In this document: positions 17,234-25,505 of the stretch, piece after piece
How positions within the stretch are numbered: position 1 is the stretch's first letter
Layout of the letters: the number at the start of each line of letters is the position of its first letter
Source of the DNA: Pelagimonas phthalicica
GTDB lineage: Bacteria; Pseudomonadota; Alphaproteobacteria; Rhodobacterales; Rhodobacteraceae
Direction of reading: 5' to 3'
DNA length: 64,000 bases
NCBI RefSeq assembly: GCF_004364805.1
Contig: NZ_SOAP01000002.1
Coordinates: 868,001 to 932,000, forward strand
The notes under the pieces: generated by a model
What the model saw: only the letters and a program-made list of their open reading frames with translations
What the model was told of the DNA's origin: nothing
Database searches by the model: none
Translations under genes and position numbers: made by a program

Positions 17234-18757
17234 TTACCCCACGGACCCTTCCAACGAGATCGCCACCAATTGTTGCGCCTCCATGGCGAATTCCATCGGC
17301 AGCGCTTGTAGCACCTCTTTGCAGAAGCCGTTGACCACCAGGGCGACGGCCTCTTCTTCGTCCATGCCGCGCTGGCGGCAATAGAAGAGCTGATCGTCAT
17401 CCACCTTGGACGTGGTCGCCTCATGCTCCACCCGGGATGAGTTATTCTTGACCTCGATATACGGCACTGTATGGGCTCCGCATTTATCCCCGATCAGCAG
17501 TGAGTCACACTGCGTGTAGTTGCGCGATTCCTTGGCCTTGGGGTGCATCGAGACCAGCCCGCGATAGGTGTTCTGCGCCACACCGGCGCTGATCCCCTTC
17601 GAGACAATCCGCGACTTGGTGTTCTTGCCAAGATGCACCATCTTGGTGCCGGTATCCGCCTGCTGGAAGTTGTTGGCAATCGCAATCGAATAGAACTCAC
17701 CCTGGCTTTCCTCGCCGCGCAGGATGCAGCTTGGATATTTCCAGGTCACAGCCGAGCCGGTTTCCACCTGCGTCCACATCACCTTGGAGCGATCGCCACG
17801 GCAATCGGCACGCTTGGTCACAAAGTTATAGATACCGCCCTTGCCGGTTTCCTCGTCGCCGGGGAACCAGTTTTGCACGGTGGAATACTTCACCTCGGCA
17901 TCTTCTTCGATGATGATCTCAACCACCGCCGCATGCAACTGGGCCGTGTCACGCTGCGGTGCGGTACAGCCTTCAAGATAGCTCACATAGCTGCCCTTAT
18001 CGGCAATGATAAGCGTGCGTTCAAACTGGCCGGTGTTTTCCGCGTTGATACGGAAATAGGTCGACAGTTCCATCGGGCAGCGCACGCCCGGGGGCACATA
18101 AACAAAGGACCCGTCCGAGAAAACCGCGCTGTTCAGCGTGGCATAGAAATTGTCGGACACCGGCACTACCGAGCCGAGGTATTTCTTAACCAGCTCAGGA
18201 TGTTCGCGGATCGCCTCGGAGATCGAGCAAAAGATCACCCCGGCCTTTTTCAGCTCCGCCTGAAAGGTGGTGCCCACGGAGACCGAGTCAAAAACCGCAT
18301 CCACGGCCACCTTGCGACCCTCGGCTGGCGCATCCTCAGCGCCTTCAACCCCGGCCAGGATCATCTGTTCCTTCAGCGGAATACCCAGCTTTTCATAGGT
18401 GGCCAGCAGCTTCGGGTCGACCTCATCAATGGATTTGGGCTTTTCCGCCATGCTCTTGGGACGGGCATAGTAATACTGATCCTGAAAATCGATCTCAGGA
18501 TAGTTGACCATGGCCCATTTCGGCTCTTCCTTCTGAGTCCAACGCTCAAAGGCGGCCAGACGCCATTCCAGCATCCATTCCGGCTCTTCGTTCTTTTCGG
18601 AAATCAGTTTGACGATCTCGGGAGACACGCCTTTGGGGGCGTATTCCATCTCGATCTCTGTGTCCCAGCCATATTTGTAGGTGCTGACCGCTTTGACCGC
18701 ATCCACGGTTTCCTGATCAACGCCTTCTTTGACCTGCACGTCTTCGTTCAACGACAT
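17234..18757 (-). CDS. sufB: SufB Fe-S assembly scaffold subunit
   Basis: 507 residues from the ATG at 18757 ([12 protein letters not shown]), preceded by AAGGGG. SufB is the main scaffold on which clusters form with SufC and SufD. Landmarks include [38 protein letters not shown] with a conserved Cys, [18 protein letters not shown] and the C-terminal [20 protein letters not shown] plus [18 protein letters not shown]. It follows the nifS-like gene by 13 bp. The identification is certain. Confidence 0.98.
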   Translation of the reverse strand: MSLNEDVQVKEGVDQETVDAVKAVSTYKYGWDTEIEMEYAPKGVSPEIVKLISEKNEEPEWMLEWRLAAFERWTQKEEPKWAMVNYPEIDFQDQYYYARPKSMAEKPKSIDEVDPKLLATYEKLGIPLKEQMILAGVEGAEDAPAEGRKVAVDAVFDSVSVGTTFQAELKKAGVIFCSISEAIREHPELVKKYLGSVVPVSDNFYATLNSAVFSDGSFVYVPPGVRCPMELSTYFRINAENTGQFERTLIIADKGSYVSYLEGCTAPQRDTAQLHAAVVEIIIEEDAEVKYSTVQNWFPGDEETGKGGIYNFVTKRADCRGDRSKVMWTQVETGSAVTWKYPSCILRGEESQGEFYSIAIANNFQQADTGTKMVHLGKNTKSRIVSKGISAGVAQNTYRGLVSMHPKAKESRNYTQCDSLLIGDKCGAHTVPYIEVKNNSSRVEHEATTSKVDDDQLFYCRQRGMDEEEAVALVVNGFCKEVLQALPMEFAMEAQQLVAISLEGSVG

Positions 18758-18770
18758 GGTTTTCCCCTTC

Positions 18771-19814
18771 TTATGCAGCCCGCGCACGGTGCCGCTTGTA
18801 TGCTTTGATCCACGTTTCTGCGAAACGCATCACGTCATCTTGTGTTGTGGTCAGCCCCAGGCTCACCCGCACGGCGCTCTGGGCGACATGCTCTTCATAT
18901 CCCATGGCGCGCAGCACCTTGCTGGCCTTGACCTTGCCGCTGGAACAGGCACTGCCCGCACTGATGGCAAAGCCCGCCAGATCCATCTGCATCACCTGCG
19001 TTTCGCCCTTCCATCCCGGAGCGGCAAAGCAAGTGGTGTTTGGCAGACGAGTCGCGCCTTTCCCGACAAAAATAGTCTCTTGAGCTTCGGCTGCAATAGT
19101 TGAATCTAGAATGTTTCTAATTTCTTCAATTGCACCCCAGTGCCCTGCATCCAGGTCCCGGGCCGCTGCTTCGGCTGCCGCGCCAAAACCGGCAATCCCC
19201 AGCACGTTTTCGGTGCCAGCCCGGCGCCCCATTTCCTGACCACCGCCCTTTAATTGCGCTGCCAGATCGGTGCCGCGCTTGATCACCAAGGCGCCGACCC
19301 CCTTTGGCCCACCCAGCTTATGGGCCGACACCAGGGCCATCTCGCAGCCCAACCAATTGAAAGCGGTCGGGATCTTGCCAAAGGCTTGTGTCGCATCCAC
19401 CACGGCTAGCCCCTGCGGCAACTCCTGCACCACCCCTGTTTCGGAATTGGCCAGTTGCAAAGCGGTCTGCGCCGGGTCTTCGACAGCCACTCGGCCATCG
19501 CCAGCCACGCTCAAGACCGGATCGATCCACGCCCCAACCGCATCATGCTCAATATCGGCACCAACCAGTCCACGCCCGGCGCAGGCCAAAGCCGCCGCCT
19601 CTGTCGCCGAAGAGACAAAGATCACATCCGCGCCATCCGCGCCAAAGGCAGATGCCACCTGCCCCCGCGCCCGCTCGACCAGCGCTTTGGCCGCCCGTCC
19701 CTCAGCATGAACCGAAGACGGGTTGCCCACCACATCCATGGCCGCAATCATCGCCGCCCGCGCCTCATCGCGCAGCGGGGTTGTTGCATTCCAATCAAGA
19801 TAGGTGCGGTTCAT
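18771..19814 (-). CDS. NifS/IscS-like cysteine desulfurase (second desulfurase of the SUF operon)
   Basis: 347 residues from ATG 19814 ([22 protein letters not shown]). The PLP lysine is in [18 protein letters not shown] and the catalytic cysteine in [19 protein letters not shown], on the longer IscS/NifS-type loop. It is about 50 residues shorter than E. coli IscS, with a reduced N-terminal and middle part. It is the second gene of the operon, after iscR, and precedes sufB by 13 bp. Its leader is made of an intergenic repeat element (19816-19883) whose end touches the ribosome-site region. Confidence 0.93.
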   Translation of the reverse strand: MNRTYLDWNATTPLRDEARAAMIAAMDVVGNPSSVHAEGRAAKALVERARGQVASAFGADGADVIFVSSATEAAALACAGRGLVGADIEHDAVGAWIDPVLSVAGDGRVAVEDPAQTALQLANSETGVVQELPQGLAVVDATQAFGKIPTAFNWLGCEMALVSAHKLGGPKGVGALVIKRGTDLAAQLKGGGQEMGRRAGTENVLGIAGFGAAAEAAARDLDAGHWGAIEEIRNILDSTIAAEAQETIFVGKGATRLPNTTCFAAPGWKGETQVMQMDLAGFAISAGSACSSGKVKASKVLRAMGYEEHVAQSAVRVSLGLTTTQDDVMRFAETWIKAYKRHRARAA

Positions 19815-19815
19815 G

Positions 19816-19883
19816 GTTTCTTTGGGCTCCAAATATCCCGGGGTGAATTGGGGCCTTTCAGGCACCAAGAGGGGCAGCGCCCC
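19816..19883 (+). repeat. Dispersed repeat family 1, copy A (diverged)
   Basis: Starts GTTTCTTTGGGC, continues AAATATCCCGGGG and ends GGGGCAGCGCCCC, the shared ends of the five-copy family. The middle inverted repeat is replaced by unrelated sequence here. It fills the whole gap between iscR and the nifS-like gene, so it is transcribed as an operon spacer. Confidence 0.75.
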
Positions 19884-20351
19884 TTAATCCTTTTCCTCGT
19901 CCACAACCGCAAAGAGGGTCGGAACCGCCGGACACGGGGCAAGATCGTTTTTCACAACATCCGATAGGCGGGTCTGGTGCAAAAACACATAGACATGCGC
20001 GCTGAGGCCTTCCCACAACCGGTTGGTCAAGGATTGCGCCCGACTGCCCGACAAACCGCCAGAGGCCCCGGCCCCTTTATGCATGGCATCCACCGTCTCA
20101 TCGACGGCAGCAAGAATATCGGCGACCCGAATATCAGAGGGCACCCGTGCCAAACGGTAGCCTCCACCGGGGCCACGCACCGATTCAACCAGACCTGCGC
20201 GGCGCAGCTTCACGAATAACTGCTCAAGATAGGGCAGCGAAATATCCTGACGTTTGGAAATCTCGCCCAGCGTCACCAAAGCATCCTCGCTTTGCAAAGC
20301 AATATCCGTCAGCGCGACCATGGCGTACCGGCCTTTGGTGCTCAACTTCAT
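19884..20351 (-). CDS. iscR: IscR-type Rrf2 regulator lacking the three clustered cysteines
   Basis: 155 residues from ATG 20351 with GGGGGGA just upstream. The winged-helix start MKLSTKGRYAMVALTDIAL and the wing VESVRGPGGGYRLAR are classic Rrf2/IscR. In E. coli IscR three cysteines near residues 92-104 plus a His bind [2Fe-2S]; here this stretch (MHKGAGASGGLSGSRAQSLT) has none and the only cysteine is Cys140 (LAPCPAVP). Rhodobacterales IscR proteins are known to differ from the enterobacterial type in this way. It is the first gene of the SUF operon and probably represses it. A palindrome at 20473-20489 is a candidate site. Confidence 0.92.
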   Translation of the reverse strand: MKLSTKGRYAMVALTDIALQSEDALVTLGEISKRQDISLPYLEQLFVKLRRAGLVESVRGPGGGYRLARVPSDIRVADILAAVDETVDAMHKGAGASGGLSGSRAQSLTNRLWEGLSAHVYVFLHQTRLSDVVKNDLAPCPAVPTLFAVVDEEKD

Positions 20352-20472
20352 CTGATCCCCCCGCTTTTCCCTACGTTTTCTGGAACTTTCCGGGTTCCAA
20401 ACGCTCAAACAATTGACCTTGTCGCAGCAATTGCCTATCTGCTTCAAAAGCCAAAACCGGGATTCACCCGGA

Positions 20473-20489
20473 TTTAGAACAATTCTAAA
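20473..20489. promoter_or_regulatory. Candidate operator: TTTAGAA-N3-TTCTAAA
   Basis: A perfect 7-3-7 inverted repeat in the gap between divergent iscR and the hydrolase gene, 122 bp before the iscR start and 60 bp before the hydrolase start. Palindromic sites upstream of Fe-S genes have been predicted in Rhodobacterales (iron-Rhodo-box). I cannot confirm the consensus, so IscR binding is an inference. Confidence 0.55.
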
Positions 20490-20549
20490 GTGCCCAAGCG
20501 AATTCGTCAAGAATTTGTACGCACCGTTGCAGGAGCCCGTTACCGCCCC

Positions 20550-21203
20550 ATGCCCGAGGTCATCTTTCCTGGACCCGAAGGCCGCCTCGAAGGCCGCTAT
20601 CACCCGCAAAAAGACCGTGACGCCCCGATTGCCATCGTGTTGCATCCGCATCCGCAATTTGGCGGCACCATGAACAACAAGGTGGTGTATAACCTCCACT
20701 ACGCGTTCTACAATATGGGCTTTACCGTGTTGCGGTTTAACTTCCGCGGTGTTGGCCGGTCGCAGGGTGAATATGATCAAGGTGTCGGCGAACTGTCTGA
20801 TGCGGCTTCCGCGCTCGACTACCTGCAATCTATGAATAACAATTCCAAGCATTGCTGGGTCGCCGGCTTTAGCTTTGGGGCCTGGATCGGTATGCAGCTG
20901 CTGATGCGTCGCCCGGAAATCACCGGTTTCGTCTCTGTTTCGCCCCCGGCGAATATGTATGACTTTTCCTTCCTGGCCCCCTGTCCTAGCTCTGGCCTGA
21001 TCATCAATGGCAAGGCCGACCGTGTCGCCCCGCCCGCTGACACAACGGCGCTGGTGAACAAGCTGCATGAGCAAAAGGGCATCACGATCACCCATGAAGA
21101 AATCGACGGCTCCGGCCACTTCTTCGAAGAGCCTTACATGGATACCATGATCGACAATGTCACCGGTTACGTGAAACGCCGGTTGACCGAAAACACACGC
21201 TAA
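20550..21203 (+). CDS. Alpha/beta hydrolase
   Basis: 217 residues from ATG 20550 (MPEVIFPGPEGRLEGRYHP). A GTG at 20490 in the same frame is less likely because it directly abuts the palindrome that probably belongs to the promoter. The nucleophile elbow is AGFSFGAWIG, the acid is in INGKADRVAPP and the catalytic His in DGSGHFFEEP. The early IVLHPHPQFGGTMNN plus FNFRGVGRSQG is typical of this small bacterial hydrolase group, often found near iron or metabolism genes. Substrate unknown. Confidence 0.88.
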   Translation: MPEVIFPGPEGRLEGRYHPQKDRDAPIAIVLHPHPQFGGTMNNKVVYNLHYAFYNMGFTVLRFNFRGVGRSQGEYDQGVGELSDAASALDYLQSMNNNSKHCWVAGFSFGAWIGMQLLMRRPEITGFVSVSPPANMYDFSFLAPCPSSGLIINGKADRVAPPADTTALVNKLHEQKGITITHEEIDGSGHFFEEPYMDTMIDNVTGYVKRRLTENTR

Positions 21204-21222
21204 GACAGCGAAAAGACAAAAG

Positions 21223-21247
21223 GGCCGCGCATGACGCGGCCTTTTTT
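21223..21247 (+). terminator. Rho-independent terminator after the hydrolase gene
   Basis: Stem GGCCGCG (21223-21229) and CGCGGCC (21235-21241) with a 5-base loop, followed by TTTTTT. It begins 20 bp after the hydrolase stop and separates it from the next gene pair. Confidence 0.9.
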
Positions 21248-21270
21248 AACCCAAAGGAGCAGAGGCGCAG

Positions 21271-21552
21271 ATGTCCGTTGTAGAAGACCTTTCTGACAAG
21301 CTTGCACAGGATGTGATCAAAGCCATGGATGCCCTGGGCGATGAGCAACTGCCCGAGCAGGTTGCCAATGTGCTTGGGGCCTCTTCACCCAGCTCAGAAG
21401 AGATCTTTCGCGCTGCGGTTCGCATTCGTCTGGCCGAACGCCGCGCACGGCAATTTTTGACAGAACATGTCAAAACTGCGCTCGAGGCCAAGAAACAAGG
21501 CAAAGACGTGCCCAAGGCCGTCGCACCGGGCACGGACAACGAAGCACTGTGA
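21271..21552 (+). CDS. Unrecognised 93-residue helical protein
   Basis: Begins MSVVEDLSDKLAQDVIKAMD, soluble, mostly helical, with a charged C-terminus (KKQGKDVPKAVAPGTDNEAL). An AGGAG is present upstream of the ATG, and the gene lies between a strong terminator and the tandem-HD gene on the same strand. No catalytic motif or cysteine is visible. Small proteins of this type are widespread in Rhodobacteraceae without assigned function. Confidence 0.75.
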   Translation: MSVVEDLSDKLAQDVIKAMDALGDEQLPEQVANVLGASSPSSEEIFRAAVRIRLAERRARQFLTEHVKTALEAKKQGKDVPKAVAPGTDNEAL

Positions 21553-21589
21553 GGCAGGCACCCCCCTGCCCTGGTAATGAGGACAGGAC

Positions 21590-22747
21590 ATGAATGACAG
21601 GCTAGACGCGCAGATCGCCTTTCTCGTCGAAGCGGACCAATTGAAATCCGTGACGCGCTCCAATGTTCTCTTGGATCGCAGCCGCCCGGAAAACTCAGCC
21701 GAACACAGTTGGCATGTGGCGCCCTGGGCGATGGTTTTCGCCAATGACATGCCAGCCGGGGCCGATTTGGGCCGCGCTTTGTCTATGTTGCTTTTGCATG
21801 ATGTGGTGGAAATCGACGCGGGCGACCACCCGGTCGATCAAAACCACCATCAGGCCGAGATCGAAGCCAAGGAACAAAAGGCCGCAGACCGGCTCTTTGC
21901 CTTATTGCCCGAGGGGCAAGCGCAAGAGATCCGCGCGCTTTGGGAAGAGTTCGAGACCAACCAGACACCTTCGGCTGTTTTTGCCAAGCGCATCGACCAT
22001 ATTCAGCCGATTTTTCAGGTGCTCTGCGCGCCAGAACGCCAACCGGGCCACGAAGACATTGCCCGCCACACCTTGTTTGAAGGCCGCGCAAAGCGGATGA
22101 AATCAGACTGGCCTACGCTCTACAGGCGCGCGTCCGAGCTGTTTGACACGCCTTTTTCCATCAGCAGCGATCTGGACAGGTGCCTCAGTTTTCTTGCCGA
22201 GGCGGACCGGTTGAAATCTGTGCAGAGAGCGTCACTGCTTTGCAATCGGTCGCGTTTTGAAAACAGCGCCGAACATAGCTGGCATGTCGCTCTCTATGCC
22301 TTGATCCTGGCCGATCAAGCCCCGACCGTTGATATCTACAAGACCATTCAAATGCTCTTGCTCCATGACTTGGTCGAGATTGACGCCGGTGACGCGCCGG
22401 TCTTTGGCGACCATGACGCAAGCGCGATTGAGGCGGCGGAACAGGCCGCCGCGGACCGAATTTTCGGCTTGCTGCCGGATCAGCTCAACCACAGCTTTCG
22501 GGCCATCTGGGACGAATTTGAAGCCAATCAAAGCCCCGAGGCGCAATTCGCCAAATCGCTGGACCGTTTTGTACCGCCTATCCAAAACCTCAATTCCGGT
22601 GGCGGGTCTTGGGTCGACTATGACGTCACTTGGGAGATGTTCGAGACGCGGGTCGGACAAAAGATCGCCAATGGGGCACCGGGGCTTTGGGCATGGGTCG
22701 CGCCTCGTGTTCGGGCGTTTCTTGACGGGATCAAGGCGAATGCGTGA
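21590..22747 (+). CDS. Tandem HD-domain protein (two YfbR/HD_3-type phosphohydrolase modules)
   Basis: 385 residues made of two homologous HD halves. Module 1 (about 8-150) has SAEHSWHVAPWAMVFAND and MLLLHDVVEIDAGDHPVDQN. Module 2 (about 196-345) has SAEHSWHVALYALILADQ and MLLLHDLVEIDAGDAPVFGD. The H...HD...D metal-ligand set is intact in both. YfbR-like proteins dephosphorylate 5'-deoxynucleotides; the usual unit has a single domain of about 190-200 residues. The fusion is in one open frame with no sign of frameshift. Whether both sites work or one is regulatory is unknown. Confidence 0.9.
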   Translation: MNDRLDAQIAFLVEADQLKSVTRSNVLLDRSRPENSAEHSWHVAPWAMVFANDMPAGADLGRALSMLLLHDVVEIDAGDHPVDQNHHQAEIEAKEQKAADRLFALLPEGQAQEIRALWEEFETNQTPSAVFAKRIDHIQPIFQVLCAPERQPGHEDIARHTLFEGRAKRMKSDWPTLYRRASELFDTPFSISSDLDRCLSFLAEADRLKSVQRASLLCNRSRFENSAEHSWHVALYALILADQAPTVDIYKTIQMLLLHDLVEIDAGDAPVFGDHDASAIEAAEQAAADRIFGLLPDQLNHSFRAIWDEFEANQSPEAQFAKSLDRFVPPIQNLNSGGGSWVDYDVTWEMFETRVGQKIANGAPGLWAWVAPRVRAFLDGIKANA

Positions 22748-22756
22748 CGCTTGCTA

Positions 22757-22818
22757 GGGGCGCTGCCCCGTCCCAAGCAAGCTTGGGACTCCCCGGGATA
22801 TTTTTGGCCCAAAGAAAC
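22757..22818 (-). repeat. Dispersed repeat family 1, copy B
   Basis: On the minus strand it reads GTTTCTTTGGGCCAAAAATA, CCCGGGGAGTC, a stem CCCAAGC/GCTTGGG, then GACGGGGCAGCGCCCC. It fills the gap between the convergent HD gene and DUF1801 gene. Confidence 0.85.
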
Positions 22819-22821
22819 AGG

Positions 22822-23250
22822 TCAGGTTGCGTCAATGGGCCAGCGTCGCCGCAAATCTTGCAGGCCTGCGGTGATCAGTTCCGCCAAAACATCCAGATCA
22901 ATCCGGCTCAGCGCGCCAAGATAGAGGCAGGATTTCCCAAGCTTATGCGGCCCGAGCCGGGCGAGGATGTCAGAAAAATCCGCGTATCCCGGCATGATAT
23001 AGACCACCATATTCGCCTTGCGTGGGACAAAGCCGGTGGCAAGAAAATCGCCCTGACGCCCGCTGTCATAGGTGTAGTGATATTGCCCATAGCCTATGAT
23101 GCTTGGCCCCCACATTTGCGGCTGCCAGCCTGTGGTTCGCTGAAACAAAGCGTCGAGAACAAGAGCATCCGAGCGCCGACGATCCGGCATGACGGTGGCG
23201 AGGTACTCTGCCACCGAAGCGCCTGTCGGAACGGTCTTGTTCTCAGCCAT
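22822..23250 (-). CDS. DUF1801-family protein
   Basis: 142 residues. Landmarks are SVAEYLATVMPDRRRSDALVLDALF, then TGWQPQMWGPSIIGYGQYHYTY and NMVVYIMPGYADFSDILARLGPHKLGKSCLYL, which are characteristic of the DUF1801/YdhG-like group. Function is unknown; some members are linked to stress or metal binding. It lies 11 bp downstream-facing of lpdA on the same strand, so it is probably co-transcribed as the trailing gene after lpdA. Confidence 0.9.
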   Translation of the reverse strand: MAENKTVPTGASVAEYLATVMPDRRRSDALVLDALFQRTTGWQPQMWGPSIIGYGQYHYTYDSGRQGDFLATGFVPRKANMVVYIMPGYADFSDILARLGPHKLGKSCLYLGALSRIDLDVLAELITAGLQDLRRRWPIDAT

Positions 23251-23261
23251 CGCTACTCTTT

Positions 23262-24656
23262 CTAGAAATGGATCGCCTTGCCAAAGGCATCGAGCACGCT
23301 TTCATGCATCATCTCGGACAGGGTCGGATGCGGGAAGACGGTTTGCATCAGATCCTCTTCGGTGGTTTCCAACTGGCGCCCAACGACATAGCCCTGGATC
23401 AATTCCGTCACCTCGGCCCCAACCATATGCGCGCCAAGCAGCGCGCCGGTTTTGGCATCAAACACGGTTTTCACCAGCCCTTCGGGTTCGCCAAGTGCGA
23501 TGGCTTTGCCATTGCCGATGAAGGGGAAACGACCAACCTTGATGTCAAATCCTTGCTCTTTGGCCTGTGCCTCGGTGAGACCGACGCTGGCCACTTGCGG
23601 GTGGCAATAGGTGCAACCGGCGATGCTGTCGGGATCGACGGCATGGGGCTTTTGACCAGCAATCAACTCGGCCACCATGACGCCCTCATGGCTGGCCTTA
23701 TGGGCAAGCCAAGGGGCTCCGGCCACGTCGCCAATGGCATAAAGCCCGTCAACGCCGGTCCGGCAATGTGGGTCCGTTACAACATGGGTTTTCTCAACCC
23801 GCACACCAAGCGCCTCAAGGCCCAGCCCTTCGACATTCCCAATAATTCCAACCGCAGAAATGACCGTATCAAAGATCACTTTTTCAATTTTGCCACCTTG
23901 CTCGATATGGGCCGTCACTTCTCCCTTGCCGCGATCCAATTGCTTGACCAAGGCCTTTTCGCGGATCTCCATCCCCTGTTTGACGAACTGTTTCTTGGCA
24001 AAGGCGCTAATTTCGGCATCCTCAACCGGAAGCACGCGATCCATGACCTCAACCACTGTAACTTTGGCTCCGAGCGTGTTGAAAAAGCTCGCGAATTCGA
24101 TGCCGATGGCCCCCGATCCGATCACCAAGAGCTTTTTCGGCATGCGCGGCGGGTTCAAGGCGTGTTTGTAGGCCCAGACCAGATCGCCATCAGCCTCAAG
24201 CCCGGGCAATTCCCGCGCCCGCGCGCCCGTGGCCAATACGATATTCTTGGACTGTAGCTCTTGGCTGCCCTTGTCGGTCTTGACAGAAACGCGCCCCTTG
24301 GCGGGGATCGTCGCCTCGCCCATGATCACGGTGACCTTGTTCTTTTTCAACAGGTGCCCAACACCACCCGAAAGCTGCTTGGCCACCCCGCGCGACCGTT
24401 TCACCACCGCATCAAGATCATAGCCCAGCCCCTCGGCTTTCAGACCAAATTCCTTGGCGCGGTGCATCAGGTGGAACACTTCGGCAGACCGCAACATGGC
24501 CTTGGTCGGAATACAGCCCCAATTCAGGCAGATACCGCCTAGATGCTCGCGTTCGACCACCGCAACGTTCAGGCCCAGCTGCGCGCCACGAATGGCAGCC
24601 ACATAGCCTCCGGGGCCTGCTCCGATGACGATCATGTCGAATTGCTGTGCGGCCAT
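23262..24656 (-). CDS. lpdA: Dihydrolipoyl dehydrogenase (E3)
   Basis: 464 residues, full length. FAD/NAD disulfide oxidoreductase that reoxidises dihydrolipoyl groups of 2-oxoacid dehydrogenases or the glycine cleavage system. It has the FAD motif GAGPGGYVAAIRGAQ, the redox disulfide GGICLNWGCIPTKAML, the NAD motif VIGSGAIGIEF, and the C-terminal HPTLSEM containing the catalytic His-Glu region. No E1 or E2 gene is adjacent, so the partner complex is encoded elsewhere. Confidence 0.97.
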   Translation of the reverse strand: MAAQQFDMIVIGAGPGGYVAAIRGAQLGLNVAVVEREHLGGICLNWGCIPTKAMLRSAEVFHLMHRAKEFGLKAEGLGYDLDAVVKRSRGVAKQLSGGVGHLLKKNKVTVIMGEATIPAKGRVSVKTDKGSQELQSKNIVLATGARARELPGLEADGDLVWAYKHALNPPRMPKKLLVIGSGAIGIEFASFFNTLGAKVTVVEVMDRVLPVEDAEISAFAKKQFVKQGMEIREKALVKQLDRGKGEVTAHIEQGGKIEKVIFDTVISAVGIIGNVEGLGLEALGVRVEKTHVVTDPHCRTGVDGLYAIGDVAGAPWLAHKASHEGVMVAELIAGQKPHAVDPDSIAGCTYCHPQVASVGLTEAQAKEQGFDIKVGRFPFIGNGKAIALGEPEGLVKTVFDAKTGALLGAHMVGAEVTELIQGYVVGRQLETTEEDLMQTVFPHPTLSEMMHESVLDAFGKAIHF

Positions 24657-24735
24657 GTGGGTCTCCTCCTGCTAGCATCCCATGAGAACGCTAACGCAGG
24701 GCGTGAGAGAGAGCAACTCGGGCGGCAACATCTCC

Positions 24736-24790
24736 CCTCTCCGTTTTGGAGACCGGGGTGGGCGGGTGGGCGGTCTCCAAAACGGAGAGG
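24736..24790. repeat. Perfect 20-bp inverted repeat with a G-quadruplex loop
   Basis: Left arm 24736-24755 (CCTCTCCGTTTTGGAGACCG) is exactly complementary to the right arm 24771-24790. The 15-base loop is GGGTGGGCGGGTGGG, four G3 tracts separated by single bases, the most stable G4 class. On the minus strand the loop is C-rich. No T-run follows, so it is not a classic terminator. It lies between the DUF924 gene and lpdA. Confidence 0.9.
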
Positions 24791-24803
24791 CCCACCGGCA
24801 AAA

Positions 24804-25388
24804 TCAAGCGGCTTGCGTTTCCTGCAAACTGCGCAGGGTCATTCCATAACCACCCTGATCCACATAGCGTTTCTCGGCCTCGGTAAAGCGGCGCGACAGC
24901 GCGTCGTTGCGATAAGGGAAGCGGCCAAATTGGCGGATCACTTCGCGATGCACCTGCGCATGCAGCAGATTATTCTCACCGGCTTCTGGCATTCGCTCTT
25001 TCATCAGACGCACGCAACGATCCTGATCACACAGGTTTTCCGAATGCATCAGTGGCAGATAGAAAAACTGGCGGGCCGGTTCGTCAATCTTGAGATCCCA
25101 GCCGCGATTGATCGCCTGTTTTGCAGCAGCCAAGGCAACGCGATCCGCTGAAAACGCCTTGGCGCTGTCACGGAACATATTGCGGGAGAACTGATCCAGC
25201 AGGATGATATAGGCCAGAGCGCCGCTGGGATAGGTCAGCCACAGCGCATAGCGCCCGTCCATCGCCCCTTCCCATGTTTTCAAAAACCGGTCTCTGATCT
25301 GCTGATCCAGATCGTCGTCGTGCAGATACCATGCCTTTGGCTCAACCTCATCAAGCCAAAATGACAGAATCTCCTCGGGCGTCGACAT
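24804..25388 (-). CDS. DUF924-family protein
   Basis: 194 residues from ATG 25388 with a strong AGGAGGAAGAG upstream. Begins MSTPEEILSFWLDEVEPKAWY, the DUF924 signature, followed by ALAYIILLDQFSRNMFRDSAKAF and RQFFYLPLMHSENLCDQDRC, all typical. The family has a TPR-like helical fold and unknown function. It is followed downstream by the G4-loop hairpin. Confidence 0.93.
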   Translation of the reverse strand: MSTPEEILSFWLDEVEPKAWYLHDDDLDQQIRDRFLKTWEGAMDGRYALWLTYPSGALAYIILLDQFSRNMFRDSAKAFSADRVALAAAKQAINRGWDLKIDEPARQFFYLPLMHSENLCDQDRCVRLMKERMPEAGENNLLHAQVHREVIRQFGRFPYRNDALSRRFTEAEKRYVDQGGYGMTLRSLQETQAA

Positions 25389-25505
25389 CACTCTTCCTCC
25401 TGCTCCCACGCCACGCAAACCCTTGCGTCATAAAAACGTTACCGTGCAATGAATCTACAATCCAAGTCACGAATTCTGTCAATATATAACAGGGCTTACA
25501 CGCAT

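Noticed and set aside
17543-18808. 421-residue plus-strand frame opposite sufB
   Set aside because: Antisense of a highly conserved gene; His/Arg-rich product without domains.
24736-24790. Rho-independent terminator for DUF924 or lpdA
   Set aside because: Perfect stem but a G4-type 15-base loop and no T-run after either arm.
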